Shown: positions 1 to 7,473, counted from the first letter of the stretch. The stretch is DNA of 38,804 bases from Nanobdellati archaeon (GCA_014384375.1 JACNFY010000023.1:1-38804), one strand, 5' to 3'. Notes: generated by a model from the sequence alone, not told the origin. A program made the numbers and translations.

Positions 1-119
1 CGTTGAGGGAGTATTTATATTTTTCTTCAAAAAAAGAAAGACTTGGGACAAACTCTATCCATTAGAAAAGTTTTTATACTATAACCTTCATTTTCATATC
101 AAGGGAAAGAGAGGTTTTC

Positions 120-1226
120 ATGAGAGGAAAAAACAAAGGGTTTATACTTGGAGCTTTACTTCTGATTTTTTTCACAGTTTACACTTTTAGAGATGAATTC
201 TATAAGAGTATTTTAAAGAATTACACCTCTTTATCAGCTGGGATTGTCTCTTGGATTCCGAAGTTTGTAACTATAGTAGTCATAATCCTATTTGCCAAGC
301 TGATAATATCATTCGTCAATTCACTTCTTGAAAGGTATTTCAGATATGTTGGAAAGGAGAAGGAGTATTACTCTGTGAGTTCAATAGTGAAATACATTGT
401 CTGGATACTCTCAATACTTGGTATTCTGTCAGTCATAATAGGCAACCTTGGCGTCTGGCTAACATCTGTTGGATTGATAGGTTTTGGAATAACGTTTGCA
501 CTGCAAAAACCAATACTCAACTTTGTAGGCTGGTTAACGATAATCTTCAGCAAGACATACAGTCTTGGTGACAGAATAAAGGTTGGCGATGACAAAGGGG
601 ACGTTATCGAGATACAGATGATGAGTACAGTCATAGACGGCTTGTTGGAAGACAGTGATGAATTAAGCGGCAAGATAATAACCTTACCAAACGCGCAGGT
701 ATTGACAAGCCCAATTATCAACTTCACCAAGAGTGGAGAATATATCTGGGACGGTCTGTCAGTGGATATAACTTATGAAAGCAACTGGAAAAAAGCAGAG
801 GAGATTCTGAAAGATGTCACTTTTAAAGTTGTCAATAAATATGTAAGTGTGTCAAAAGATGATCACTCAGAGAAGCATGAGCATATAATGGAGACTCTAG
901 GTATATTGAAGAAACATCATGGTGAGACAGAGAATGTTGCGGAGAAACAGATAATAGAGAAAAGGATGGGTGAAATACAGGAAGAGAGAAAGAGGCTTGA
1001 AGGAATAAAGAAATTCGCTTTTAAGGATATAAAGAAAGAACCTTCTGTAAGAGTCTCTCTTAGAGATTCATCCGTAGGACTGAGTGTTAGATACCTAGCT
1101 CATTATCGCAGTCTTAGAATGATGAAATCCGAGATAAACGTTGCTTTCCTACACAGAGTAGCGAGAACAAAGAACGTAGAGATAGCATACCCGCACTTAC
1201 AGATAGTTAGAAAAGGGAAAACATAA
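120..1226 (+). CDS. MscS-family mechanosensitive ion channel
   Basis: 368 aa. Small-conductance mechanosensitive channel of the cell membrane, which opens when membrane tension rises and releases solutes. An N-terminal membrane segment (about residues 7-23) is followed by helices near 45-65 and 88-110 and the Gly/Ala-rich pore helix near 113-140 (GLIGFGITFALQKP), then the MscS beta domain with the signature YSLGDRIKVG. A charged, His-containing helical insert at about 240-300 (DHSEKHEHIM, KKHHGE) is longer than in minimal MscS and is probably a coiled cytoplasmic region. The ATG at 120 follows AGAGGT at a normal distance. The family assignment is firm; the physiological stimulus is inferred from the family. 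Confidence 0.9.
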   Translation: MRGKNKGFILGALLLIFFTVYTFRDEFYKSILKNYTSLSAGIVSWIPKFVTIVVIILFAKLIISFVNSLLERYFRYVGKEKEYYSVSSIVKYIVWILSILGILSVIIGNLGVWLTSVGLIGFGITFALQKPILNFVGWLTIIFSKTYSLGDRIKVGDDKGDVIEIQMMSTVIDGLLEDSDELSGKIITLPNAQVLTSPIINFTKSGEYIWDGLSVDITYESNWKKAEEILKDVTFKVVNKYVSVSKDDHSEKHEHIMETLGILKKHHGETENVAEKQIIEKRMGEIQEERKRLEGIKKFAFKDIKKEPSVRVSLRDSSVGLSVRYLAHYRSLRMMKSEINVAFLHRVARTKNVEIAYPHLQIVRKGKT

Positions 1227-1253
1227 GTATAAGTGTTATTTATTCTTAATCAA

Positions 1254-1772
1254 ATGAATCTGAAAAGAATCATTATGGGATTGATTATTCTCTTACTTAT
1301 TATAGGAGTTCTATCCTTTACTATTGGGAGAGAGATTGTTGCAGGTAAGCAACCAACTTTGGATTCTTTTGCAGTTGTTCACTTTAGCGGGTATCTTTTT
1401 TTCATATTGATGCCTGTCGAACTACTTGTTCCTTATTATCTTTCAGAAGGTTACTCTGGTATAACGTTGATTGTAATAGCTCTCATCACTGCAATTATAG
1501 CGCAGCTGCTTGATTACAGCGTCGGCTTTCTCTTCAGCGATAGATATATTAAATATTTTGTCAGCGAATGGAGATATCGAAAGGCTAAAAAAACAGTTGA
1601 GAAATACGGCAACTGGGCTATCCTAATATTCAACCTTTTTCCATTGTCATCACCCATAATAATCTTAGCTGCGGGAATGATGAAGTTCAGCTTGAAGAGA
1701 GTGTTATTTTACAGCTTCACTGGTTTGTTGGTGAAGTATATAGTGATAGTTTCTGTGTTTGGATTTTTCTAA
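1254..1772 (+). CDS. VTT/DedA-type (SNARE-associated) membrane protein
   Basis: 172 aa with four to five hydrophobic segments. The central region (LLDYSVGFLFSDRYIKYF, then VEKYGNWAILIFNLFPLSSPIIILAAGMMKF in two stretches) matches the VTT/DedA pattern, in which a re-entrant helix carries a G-x-x-P-x-P-like element. Family members are linked to lipid scrambling and membrane homeostasis; the substrate here is unknown. I prefer the ATG at 1254 (MNLKRIIMG) to an in-frame GTG at 1233, because the GTG only adds seven poorly conserved-looking residues. The gene lies 27 nt after the MscS gene, so the two may be cotranscribed. Confidence 0.65.
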   Translation: MNLKRIIMGLIILLLIIGVLSFTIGREIVAGKQPTLDSFAVVHFSGYLFFILMPVELLVPYYLSEGYSGITLIVIALITAIIAQLLDYSVGFLFSDRYIKYFVSEWRYRKAKKTVEKYGNWAILIFNLFPLSSPIIILAAGMMKFSLKRVLFYSFTGLLVKYIVIVSVFGFF

Positions 1773-1816
1773 GATTTTGAAACATTTATAAATTACTGAT
1801 TAATTCAGTGTGAAAG

Positions 1817-3235
1817 ATGAAGTTGGGGATTTTTCAGGATAAAAGGTTTCTTAAGAAAGATTATGTATCATTGATAGTTATTTTTTTCTTAGTGATTTAT
1901 TTTATTATTCAACTCTTTGGATTTAAAGGTTTTTATTCTTATGGTTGGGATGAAAGTGTCTACATGCACATGAGTGATTATATTCAGTCTGGTGGCGAAA
2001 TAGGGCTTATGGAGACAGGCAGGCCTGTGATTTTCCCAATAATTCTCATTCCTTTTTCACAAAGCATCTTCCTTTTAAGATTGTTTATTCTGGTTTTGTC
2101 AATCGTTACATTGTGGATTTTTTATCTTATTGGGAAGAAAAGCCTTGACTCAAAACTTGACTGGTTGTTTCCTGCTTTATTAGCTGTCTTTCCTTTTTTC
2201 TTCATAACTTCAAATTCAATACTTTCAGAAATTCCAACTTTATTCTTTCACGCTCTTTGTATTTACTTTTTCCTGAATAGGAAATACACATTATCTGGGA
2301 TTTTTGGTTCAGTAGCTTTCCTAACCAGATTCCAATTTGGTATTTACCTTCCAATATTATTTGTTGCTATTTTTTTCTTTGAGAAAAAGAATAATTGGTT
2401 CAAACATCTTTCAAGGTATTTATTGGGGGTGTTTGTTGCAATACCTTTACTTTTCATCAATGTTTTTCTCTTCTACAAAGAAACAAGTAATTTCTTCCTT
2501 GCAATGTTCTATCCGTTTATAAGTCAATTAACTGAGTCACTCGTAGGGTATGCTTGGTTCTACAAAGAGAGTGTTTTATTTTACCCACAACATATTTTTA
2601 CTTGGACATTCTTCTCTGTCTTTGTATTAGTTGGTTTTGCATTCTTGTTTTATAATAAATCAAAGAAAAATATTTTTCTGGCTTTTTTGCTAATTGTCTC
2701 TTTCATATATTTAATCGCTTATCCTCAGAAAGTTGTAAGATTCCTGATGTTATGCGTCCCCTGGATAGTTTATTTCATAGCTTATGGTTTAATACAGACT
2801 TTTAAGAATATTGAATTTGATAAAAAACAATTATTTATTGGTTTAGTGTTAATAATCTTGTTTGCAAATGTTTTAACAACATCCTACAATAGAATCAACG
2901 AATTTCATTACGCTCCAAAGGAGTTCTATAACGAATACTTGTTTGCTTTAGAGAATAAAACTGAAGCAAAGATAATAGTTGCTTTTCCGATGATCAAAAC
3001 AAAATCAAAAATAGACATTGGTTATTACAAGAAAGGTTTGTCAATGTATGAAAAGCTAAATAAAGAGGGATATGATTATATTTTCTACAGTGATCATTGG
3101 TTTCCATGCCAAGAAGAAGACGAAAAATGTCATAACTTCAACAAGATTCTTGGTAATTACATACACAATAATTATGATTTATATATAAACTACTCTCTCT
3201 ATGGCTCTGACTTTTTGTTGTATTCTAAAGTTTGA
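1817..3235 (+). CDS. GT39/ArnT-type polyprenyl-phosphate-sugar glycosyltransferase, integral membrane
   Basis: 472 aa with about 11-12 hydrophobic helices spread along the chain, the layout of the GT-C fold (GT39/ArnT/PMT). Soon after the first helix comes GWDESVYMHMSDY, the acidic D-E loop motif expected for metal and phosphate binding at the extracytoplasmic active site, followed by the Gly/Arg loop METGRPVIFP. The C-terminal ~100 residues are soluble and contain a short Cys-containing stretch (CQEEDEKC). It should transfer a sugar from a lipid carrier to protein or lipid outside the membrane; donor and acceptor cannot be told. It is separate from its neighbours, with a TATA-like TTTATAAATTA some 25 nt before the ATG. 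Confidence 0.75.
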   Translation: MKLGIFQDKRFLKKDYVSLIVIFFLVIYFIIQLFGFKGFYSYGWDESVYMHMSDYIQSGGEIGLMETGRPVIFPIILIPFSQSIFLLRLFILVLSIVTLWIFYLIGKKSLDSKLDWLFPALLAVFPFFFITSNSILSEIPTLFFHALCIYFFLNRKYTLSGIFGSVAFLTRFQFGIYLPILFVAIFFFEKKNNWFKHLSRYLLGVFVAIPLLFINVFLFYKETSNFFLAMFYPFISQLTESLVGYAWFYKESVLFYPQHIFTWTFFSVFVLVGFAFLFYNKSKKNIFLAFLLIVSFIYLIAYPQKVVRFLMLCVPWIVYFIAYGLIQTFKNIEFDKKQLFIGLVLIILFANVLTTSYNRINEFHYAPKEFYNEYLFALENKTEAKIIVAFPMIKTKSKIDIGYYKKGLSMYEKLNKEGYDYIFYSDHWFPCQEEDEKCHNFNKILGNYIHNNYDLYINYSLYGSDFLLYSKV

Positions 3236-3338
3236 AGGAGAGTATAACTCTATTTTTGTATGATGAAGTATGATGTTCATAGAAAACTTTAAATATAAGT
3301 AAGCTATTTTTATCGGCACTATAGAGGAGGTGGTTTTT

Positions 3339-4433
3339 ATCAAAACAACTTTAAGTTTAATAAAAGCAGATGTTGGTAGTATAGCTGGTCATGTTGTTCC
3401 AAGCAAGGAACTTGTAAAGGCTGTTAAGGCTCATGTTAAATCCAGCGGTATAGTAAAGTCATATTATGTTTTTACTACAGGCGATGATGTTTCGATTTTA
3501 ATGGCGCATAACAAAGGAAAGGATAATGAGGACATCCACAAATTAGGCTGGGATGCTCTTGAGAGAGGTGCAGAAGTTGCAAAGGAGCAGGGCTTGTACG
3601 GAGCAGGACAGGATTTATTGGCAGATGCATTTTCAGGAAACGTTAAAGGCTTAGGTCCCGCTGTTGCAGAAATAGAATTTGAAGAAAGACCGAACGAGCC
3701 ATTTGTTGTTTTTGCAGCAGACAAAACAGATCCGGGAGCTTATAATCTGCCTCTTTATCTGGGATTTGCAGACCCTATGCATAACTCGGGTTTAATGCTG
3801 AGTCCAAAAATGAAAAAGGGTTTTAAATTCACAATAATGGATGTTGCCCATACAACAGGAGATAAAATTATTGAGTTGAAGTGTCCTGAAGACCTTTATG
3901 ATATTGCGTGTTTGTTAAGAGACAATCAGAGATATGTTGTTGAAAGCATTCACTCAAATATAACAGGTGAACAAGCAGTATCAGTTTCAACAACAAGGCT
4001 TCATAACATTGCAGGAAAATATACGGGAAAAGATGATCCTGTTTGCATTGTTAGAGTACAAGGAGAATTTCCAGCAACAGGAGAAATATTAAGCCCTTAT
4101 GAAATATGTCATTATGTTGCAGGTTTTATGAGAGGAAGCCATACAGGACCTTTAATGCCAGTAAGAAGTCATTCAACAATCTCCTTTTTCGATGGTCCGC
4201 CAATTGTAAGCGCTCATGGTTTTTGTGTCCATAATGGTGTTTTAACAGAAGCAATTGATTTATTTGATCATCCTTTCTGGGATCATGTGAGAAACAAGGC
4301 AGCAGATAAAGCGATTAATATAAGAGAGCAGGGCTTTAGCGGAAACGCAATGCTTGGTATGAACGAACTCGAATATGGTGGTATAAAAGAAAAGTTGGGT
4401 AAGTTAGAAAAGAAATTTATTGTTAGGAAATAA
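3339..4433 (+). CDS. fbp: Fructose-1,6-bisphosphate aldolase/phosphatase (archaeal type V)
   Basis: About 364 aa. Bifunctional gluconeogenic enzyme that condenses DHAP and GAP to FBP and then hydrolyses it to fructose 6-phosphate. Family signatures are visible: KTTLSLIKADVGSIAGH at the N-terminus, GLYGAGQDLLADAFSGN, ADKTDPGAYNLPLY (metal site), the GKYTGKDDP region that holds the Schiff-base Lys and catalytic Tyr of this family, and MRGSHTGPLMPV. The start is odd. The first canonical start is GTG at 3330, but it lies inside the strong SD GGAGGTG (3326-3332). The codon at the proper distance, and at the family's usual Met position, is ATC at 3339. If AUC is not used, the start is 3330 (367 aa). 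An AT-rich promoter lies near 3285-3300. Confidence 0.93.
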   Translation: MKTTLSLIKADVGSIAGHVVPSKELVKAVKAHVKSSGIVKSYYVFTTGDDVSILMAHNKGKDNEDIHKLGWDALERGAEVAKEQGLYGAGQDLLADAFSGNVKGLGPAVAEIEFEERPNEPFVVFAADKTDPGAYNLPLYLGFADPMHNSGLMLSPKMKKGFKFTIMDVAHTTGDKIIELKCPEDLYDIACLLRDNQRYVVESIHSNITGEQAVSVSTTRLHNIAGKYTGKDDPVCIVRVQGEFPATGEILSPYEICHYVAGFMRGSHTGPLMPVRSHSTISFFDGPPIVSAHGFCVHNGVLTEAIDLFDHPFWDHVRNKAADKAINIREQGFSGNAMLGMNELEYGGIKEKLGKLEKKFIVRK

Positions 4434-4448
4434 GCCTCTTCTAAAATC

Positions 4449-4493
4449 GTAACATTTATATAACAGTTGTAATAATATTATTACGTATGTTAC
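4449..4493. promoter_or_regulatory. Promoter with nested palindromic operator of the MNT-HEPN operon
   Basis: GTAATAATATTATTAC (4469-4484) is a perfect 16-bp palindrome. It is enclosed by an outer pair GTAACAT (4449-4455) and ATGTTAC (4487-4493), the second of which overlaps the ATG at 4487. The TATA-like ATTTATATAA lies at about 4453-4461, so the inner palindrome covers the expected transcription start. The downstream protein has an N-terminal winged helix, so autorepression is the natural reading (inference). Confidence 0.6.
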
Positions 4494-5026
4494 AAAAATA
4501 TAACAAATACAGGCTTTTAAGGGTGTTTTTTGAAGACCCTTTGCCAAAAGGTATAGGATTTCAGCTTAGAGAGCTCAGTAGAAAGATAGACTTAGCTCCA
4601 ACCTCTGTCAAAAAGTATTTGAACGAACTCGAAAAAGAAGGTTTGATAACAAAAGAAAAGCATAGAATACACTCATATCCTGTGTATTATGCTAATAGAG
4701 AGGATGAGAATTTCAAATTTCTAAAGGAATTAGATATAATTATGATGATAAAAAAATCTGGGTTGCTGGAATACCTAGAAGGTCGTTGTATGCCTGATGT
4801 AATCATACTATTCGGGTCTGCTTCAAGAGGAGAGGATGTGAAAGGAAGTGATGTAGACTTGTTCTTGTTATGCAAGGAAAGACGTTTGGACTTGAAAAAG
4901 TATGAATTACGATTAAGCCGAAAAATTTCCGTTTTTTTTTGCGAAAATTTTAATAATCTTAGTAAGGAGTTACGAAACAACATCATTAACGGGGTGTTAT
5001 TAAAAGGTTATCTGAAAGTGTTTTAA
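4487..5026 (+). CDS. Winged-helix + MNT nucleotidyltransferase protein (MntA-like antitoxin)
   Basis: 179 aa. Residues 1-70 form a winged helix-turn-helix (ELSRKIDLAPTSVKKYLNELEKEGLI). Residues ~100-170 form a minimal nucleotidyltransferase with the motif FGSASRGEDVKGSDVDLFL (GS and D-x-D present). In MNT-HEPN modules the MNT protein is the antitoxin and can AMPylate the HEPN toxin. The fused DNA-binding domain would add operon autoregulation through the palindrome just upstream. Its stop codon abuts the HEPN start with no gap, so the two are translationally coupled. The start ATG at 4487 lies ~28 nt after a TATA-like box, suggesting leaderless translation. Confidence 0.75.
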   Translation: MLQKYNKYRLLRVFFEDPLPKGIGFQLRELSRKIDLAPTSVKKYLNELEKEGLITKEKHRIHSYPVYYANREDENFKFLKELDIIMMIKKSGLLEYLEGRCMPDVIILFGSASRGEDVKGSDVDLFLLCKERRLDLKKYELRLSRKISVFFCENFNNLSKELRNNIINGVLLKGYLKVF

Positions 5027-5434
5027 ATGAATGGCTTAATAAGAGTAACTCCTGACAAAGAAAAAGCAAACTCTATTCTGAAAATGGTTAATAAGACGTT
5101 AGAAATGGTTAAAGAAATTGATATCGGCAGATTCCCATCAAATGTCACAAAAGAGTATTATGAGGTTATCAGAGAATTGATAAGCATAGTTCTATTATTA
5201 GACGGATATAAAGTTGCTGGAGAGGGCGCTCATAAAAAGCTGATAGAGTATCTAGAATCCAACTATAAACAATTTGGTGCTTACAGGATTTCATTGATTG
5301 ATGAATTGAGAATAATTAGAAACAGAATTGCTTATGACGGATTCTTTGTGAAAAAAGATTATCTTGAAAGAAAACTAGGAGATATTAAAATCATAATAAA
5401 CGAATTAAATCAAATAATAAAAGATAGATTATAA
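5027..5434 (+). CDS. HEPN-fold protein, partner of the MNT antitoxin
   Basis: 135 aa, all helical. The C-terminal helix pair carries LRIIRNRIAYDGFFV. This matches the position of the HEPN RNase motif R-x4-6-H, but the His is replaced by Tyr, so the usual RNase or AMP-acceptor site is incomplete. Variants of this kind occur next to wHTH-MNT proteins in archaea. The gene follows directly on the MNT gene and shares its promoter. It could be a toxin with a different acceptor residue or a neutralised one. The HEPN fold is supported by motif and context; toxicity is inference. Confidence 0.65.
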   Translation: MNGLIRVTPDKEKANSILKMVNKTLEMVKEIDIGRFPSNVTKEYYEVIRELISIVLLLDGYKVAGEGAHKKLIEYLESNYKQFGAYRISLIDELRIIRNRIAYDGFFVKKDYLERKLGDIKIIINELNQIIKDRL

Positions 5435-5435
5435 A

Positions 5436-5447
5436 CCTCTGCCGAGA
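5436..5447 (-). repeat. Copy of the tRNA-Thr 3' end
   Basis: CCTCTGCCGAGA on the plus strand is identical to positions 5510-5521, the acceptor and T-stem end of the tRNA-Thr gene. A shorter echo, GGCCTCTGCA, sits at 5471-5480. The ~60 nt between holds a hairpin (AAAAACTTGGGGTTTTT). These look like leftovers of tRNA-end duplication, whether by recombination or by element integration. Confidence 0.5.
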
Positions 5448-5507
5448 CAGTCAAAAACTTGGGGTTTTTGGGCCTCTGCACAGTCTTTTCACGCTAAAGC
5501 TTTGAAA

Positions 5508-5615
5508 AGCCTCTGCCGAGATTTGAACTCGGGACCTTTACCTTACCAAGGTAACGCTCTTTTCTGCTGCGCGTAAACCTTCGTTTGCACGAAGTACCAG
5601 CTGAGCTACAGAGGC
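5508..5615 (-). tRNA. tRNA-Thr (GGT) with a 35-nt insertion in the D-loop
   Basis: Read on the minus strand: acceptor GCCTCTG/CAGAGGC, D-stem GCTC/GAGC, anticodon stem TTACC/GGTAA with loop TTGGTAA (anticodon GGT), variable AGGTC, T-arm CCGAG/TTCAAAT/CTCGG and discriminator T, which archaeal tRNA-Thr commonly has. Without the insert the molecule is 73 nt. The D-loop is broken after GGT or GGTA by 35 nt at about 5560-5594 that contain the hairpin CTTCGT-GCAA-ACGAAG. GCTG (D-loop) can pair with CAGC near the 3' end of the insert, a relaxed bulge-helix-bulge. A non-canonical intron at position 20/21 is the simplest explanation. No CCA is encoded. Confidence 0.85.
5560..5594 (-). other. Probable non-canonical tRNA intron (D-loop of tRNA-Thr)
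   Basis: These 35 nt interrupt an otherwise perfect tRNA-Thr between A21 and the 3' half of the D-stem. The boundary can shift by one because an A flanks both ends. The hairpin with stem CTTCGT/ACGAAG fills its 5' half. Splicing would restore the D-loop AGCTGGTA. Confidence 0.6.
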
Positions 5616-5616
5616 A

Positions 5617-5680
5617 ACAACCTTTTGCGAAAAGCTTGGACAAAAGCCAGCTCCTTGCAGTCGCGACGCCTATGGCGTCC
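5617..5680 (-). repeat. Structured repeat element, copy B (divergent), upstream of tRNA-Thr
   Basis: On the plus strand it begins with CAACAACCTTTT, just after the tRNA 5' end, and ends with GTCGC followed by the hairpin GACGCC-TAT-GGCGTC (5665-5679). The conserved GTCGC plus terminal hairpin is shared with copies A, C and D. The middle part is only weakly similar. No coding potential or TATA box is evident. Confidence 0.5.
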
Positions 5681-5748
5681 TGTGTGGCTTTACGCCACAC
5701 CTCGGTGTAAACGGACGAAACCGTTTAGCTACAGAGGCAACAACCTTT
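5681..5748 (-). repeat. Hairpin run ending in a duplicated tRNA-Thr 5' end
   Basis: Two further perfect hairpins follow copy B: GTGTGGC/GCCACAC (5682-5700, 5-nt loop) and TAAACGG/CCGTTTA (5708-5727, 6-nt loop). Then 5727-5748 is a 22-nt exact copy of 5604-5625, which is the first 12 nt of tRNA-Thr (plus-strand AGCTACAGAGGC) plus its 5' flank. The rest of the tRNA is missing, so this is a tRNA 5' fragment and not a gene. Confidence 0.55.
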
Positions 5749-5798
5749 ATCAAGCTTGACCAGGATCATGCTTCCTTTGGTCGCGACGCTTTGCGTCA
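5740..5798 (-). repeat. Structured repeat element, copy A
   Basis: The plus strand reads ACAACCTTTATCAAGCTTGA, then a GGATCATGCTTCC block, then TTTGGTCGC and the hairpin GACGC-TTT-GCGTC (5785-5797). It aligns with copies C (38205-38266) and D (38564-38622) over its whole length. It lies directly upstream, in minus-strand sense, of the duplicated tRNA 5' fragment. The following 5799-5991 is AT-rich, and I see no gene or structured RNA there. Confidence 0.55.
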
Positions 5799-5991
5799 AC
5801 TTGAAAAAGGTAATATCTTTGAGAAATTAGAGAACTATATTTAAAGTTTACTTTATTCTAATAGAAACTATTATAAAATTAATAGTGTTTTTATATCTTG
5901 CTCTGTTCTTAAGACTCTAGGAGTTTGCTTTCGGGCTGCTGTGATTTGAGTTGAGTAAGCAGAGCGACATTTTTCTTCTTATTGCTTTAAC

Positions 5992-6237
5992 TCACTTCTT
6001 TCTTGACCTTAGCTCTCTATACACATCATATGCAAATGCAAATGACAGTAGCAATGAACTCGCTATGAACATTGGTTGGTATAAAAGGTATGGTTTGTCA
6101 TAGCTGTAAACAGTGTAGAGAATCATCGATACCAACACAATCCATCCGAATGTTTCTCTCTTCTTAGCATAGAGATACCCTAATCCAGGAATAATGAAGT
6201 TGAGAATTGCAGCTAGTGTCGGGTTCTTTTTTTCCAT
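5992..6237 (-). CDS. Small TM2-like membrane protein
   Basis: 81 aa. The N-terminal motif KNPTLAAILNFIIPGLGYLYAKK is characteristic of TM2-type proteins: a first helix ending in P-G-L-G-x-x-Y, a short Lys/Arg turn, then FGWIVLVSMILYTVY. A third hydrophobic stretch (FIASSLLLSFAFAY) precedes a basic tail, RELRSRKK. The function of the family is not established. The gene is divergent from the PLP-enzyme gene, with a short AT-rich promoter region (TATATTTATTAATATATAA) between them that could serve both. Confidence 0.6.
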   Translation of the reverse strand: MEKKNPTLAAILNFIIPGLGYLYAKKRETFGWIVLVSMILYTVYSYDKPYLLYQPMFIASSLLLSFAFAYDVYRELRSRKK

Positions 6238-6282
6238 CGAAACATCACTATATTTATTAATATATAAATTTTTTCTAAATAT

Positions 6283-7065
6283 ATGAAGAATAATTGTGAA
6301 TTAGAGTTAAAAAGGTTGACAGGAAAGAAGTATTTAGTGTTTGTTAGGAGAGGTAATACTGCAATACTCGCTTCTTTAAAATTGGTGAAAAAATTAGGTT
6401 ATGAAACCGTTTTAATCCAGGATCAGGGTGGATGGATGACTTATCAGCAGTATATCCGGAAATTGAAGCTGAACGAGCTTAGGTTGAAGACTGATTACGG
6501 CTTAGTATCTAATATAAAGGAGAAAAACGCTGCTTTGCTTTTCAACTCTATGGCTGGTTACTTTGCATTACAAGATATGAAGCTTATTAGTGATTTTTCA
6601 AAGAAAAACAAGCTGTTCCTGATAAATGATGTATCTGGCAGCATTGGAACTGAAGAAGCTAAATACGGCGATGTTATCGTTGGCAGTTTCGGTAGGTGGA
6701 AATCGCTGAACCTTGAAGAAGGAGCCTTCATAGCAGTTGATAAAAAGGAATATTACGATTTTTTTCAGGATTTCAGCGTTGATATTGATTATGAGAAATT
6801 GTATAAGAAGCTTTCTAGATTAAAAGATAAGTTGTTGTTCTTTGATGTCGTGCGTACAAAAATAATTCATGAGTTATCGGATTATGAGGTTATACATAGG
6901 AATAAACTTGGCATCAATGTTATAATTAAATTCTCTTCTGATGATGAAAAAGAAAAATTAATAAACTATTGCAAAGAAAATAACTATGAGTTCGTTGAAT
7001 GTCCTCGCTATATAAAGGTGTTGGACAACGCTATAAGTATAGAGGTTAAAAGATTGGAGCTATGA
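6283..7065 (+). CDS. Compact PLP-dependent (DegT/aspartate-aminotransferase fold type I) enzyme
   Basis: 260 aa, shorter than the usual 360-400 aa of DegT/DnrJ/EryC1/StrS aminotransferases. RRGNTAILASLKLVKKLG resembles the GTxAL phosphate-binding start of the family. FLINDVSGSIG supplies the Asp (D116) that contacts the pyridine nitrogen. GSFGRWKSLNLEEGAFI supplies a candidate Schiff-base Lys (K140) in the expected S-x-x-K(S/x)-L-x-x-G-E-G context. The substrate is unknown. Compact versions are plausible for a minimal genome, but loss of the small C-terminal domain could change the activity. It starts leaderless after a TATA-like stretch and is probably cotranscribed with the zinc-ribbon gene 9 nt downstream. 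Confidence 0.6.
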   Translation: MKNNCELELKRLTGKKYLVFVRRGNTAILASLKLVKKLGYETVLIQDQGGWMTYQQYIRKLKLNELRLKTDYGLVSNIKEKNAALLFNSMAGYFALQDMKLISDFSKKNKLFLINDVSGSIGTEEAKYGDVIVGSFGRWKSLNLEEGAFIAVDKKEYYDFFQDFSVDIDYEKLYKKLSRLKDKLLFFDVVRTKIIHELSDYEVIHRNKLGINVIIKFSSDDEKEKLINYCKENNYEFVECPRYIKVLDNAISIEVKRLEL

Positions 7066-7074
7066 GGTGACCAA

Positions 7075-7473
7075 ATGTCATTAAGATTTCCTGAAAGTAT
7101 GGATGAATGTGTTTATTTTACTAGAAGAGCTATTGGTAATGGAAAAGCAGTTGCTTGGGTTTTTAGAGAGGAATGTCCTGAATGCAAGAAAGCTTTGATG
7201 AGCAAACCTAAAGATGAAAAAACTGGCAAGCCTAAAATTAGAGCTTCAGAGTATGTCTGTCCGGAGTGTAACTATACAGTTGAGAAGAAAGAGTATGAAG
7301 ACACTTTGACTTGTAGTATTCAATATACTTGTCCTGAATGCATGAACTCTGGAGAAGTACAAGTTCCTTTCATGAGAAAATCTTACAAAGGAGCAAAAGC
7401 TGTAATCTTCAACTGTGAAAAATGTGACGCAAAGATCGCAGTCACAAAGAAGATGAAGGCTTTGAAGAAATAG
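7075..7473 (+). CDS. Double zinc-ribbon protein of unknown function
   Basis: 132 aa with four C-x2-C knuckles: CPECKKA (~residue 35), CPECNY (~63), CPECMNS (~85) and CEKCDAK (~114), enough for two zinc ribbons. The N-terminus MDECVYFTRRAIGNGKAVAWVF is a distinct conserved-looking segment. A strong SD, GAGGTGA, precedes the ATG at the right distance. Zinc ribbons of this kind occur in transcription, translation and RNA-modification factors; nothing here decides between them. It sits at the end of a two-gene unit with the PLP enzyme and converges on the DUF4443 regulator. Confidence 0.6.
   Translation: MSLRFPESMDECVYFTRRAIGNGKAVAWVFREECPECKKALMSKPKDEKTGKPKIRASEYVCPECNYTVEKKEYEDTLTCSIQYTCPECMNSGEVQVPFMRKSYKGAKAVIFNCEKCDAKIAVTKKMKALKK

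Noticed and set aside
5494-5700. Minus-strand open frame of 68 codons over the tRNA-Thr locus
   Set aside because: It runs through a tRNA gene and hairpins; no SD and no protein-like composition.
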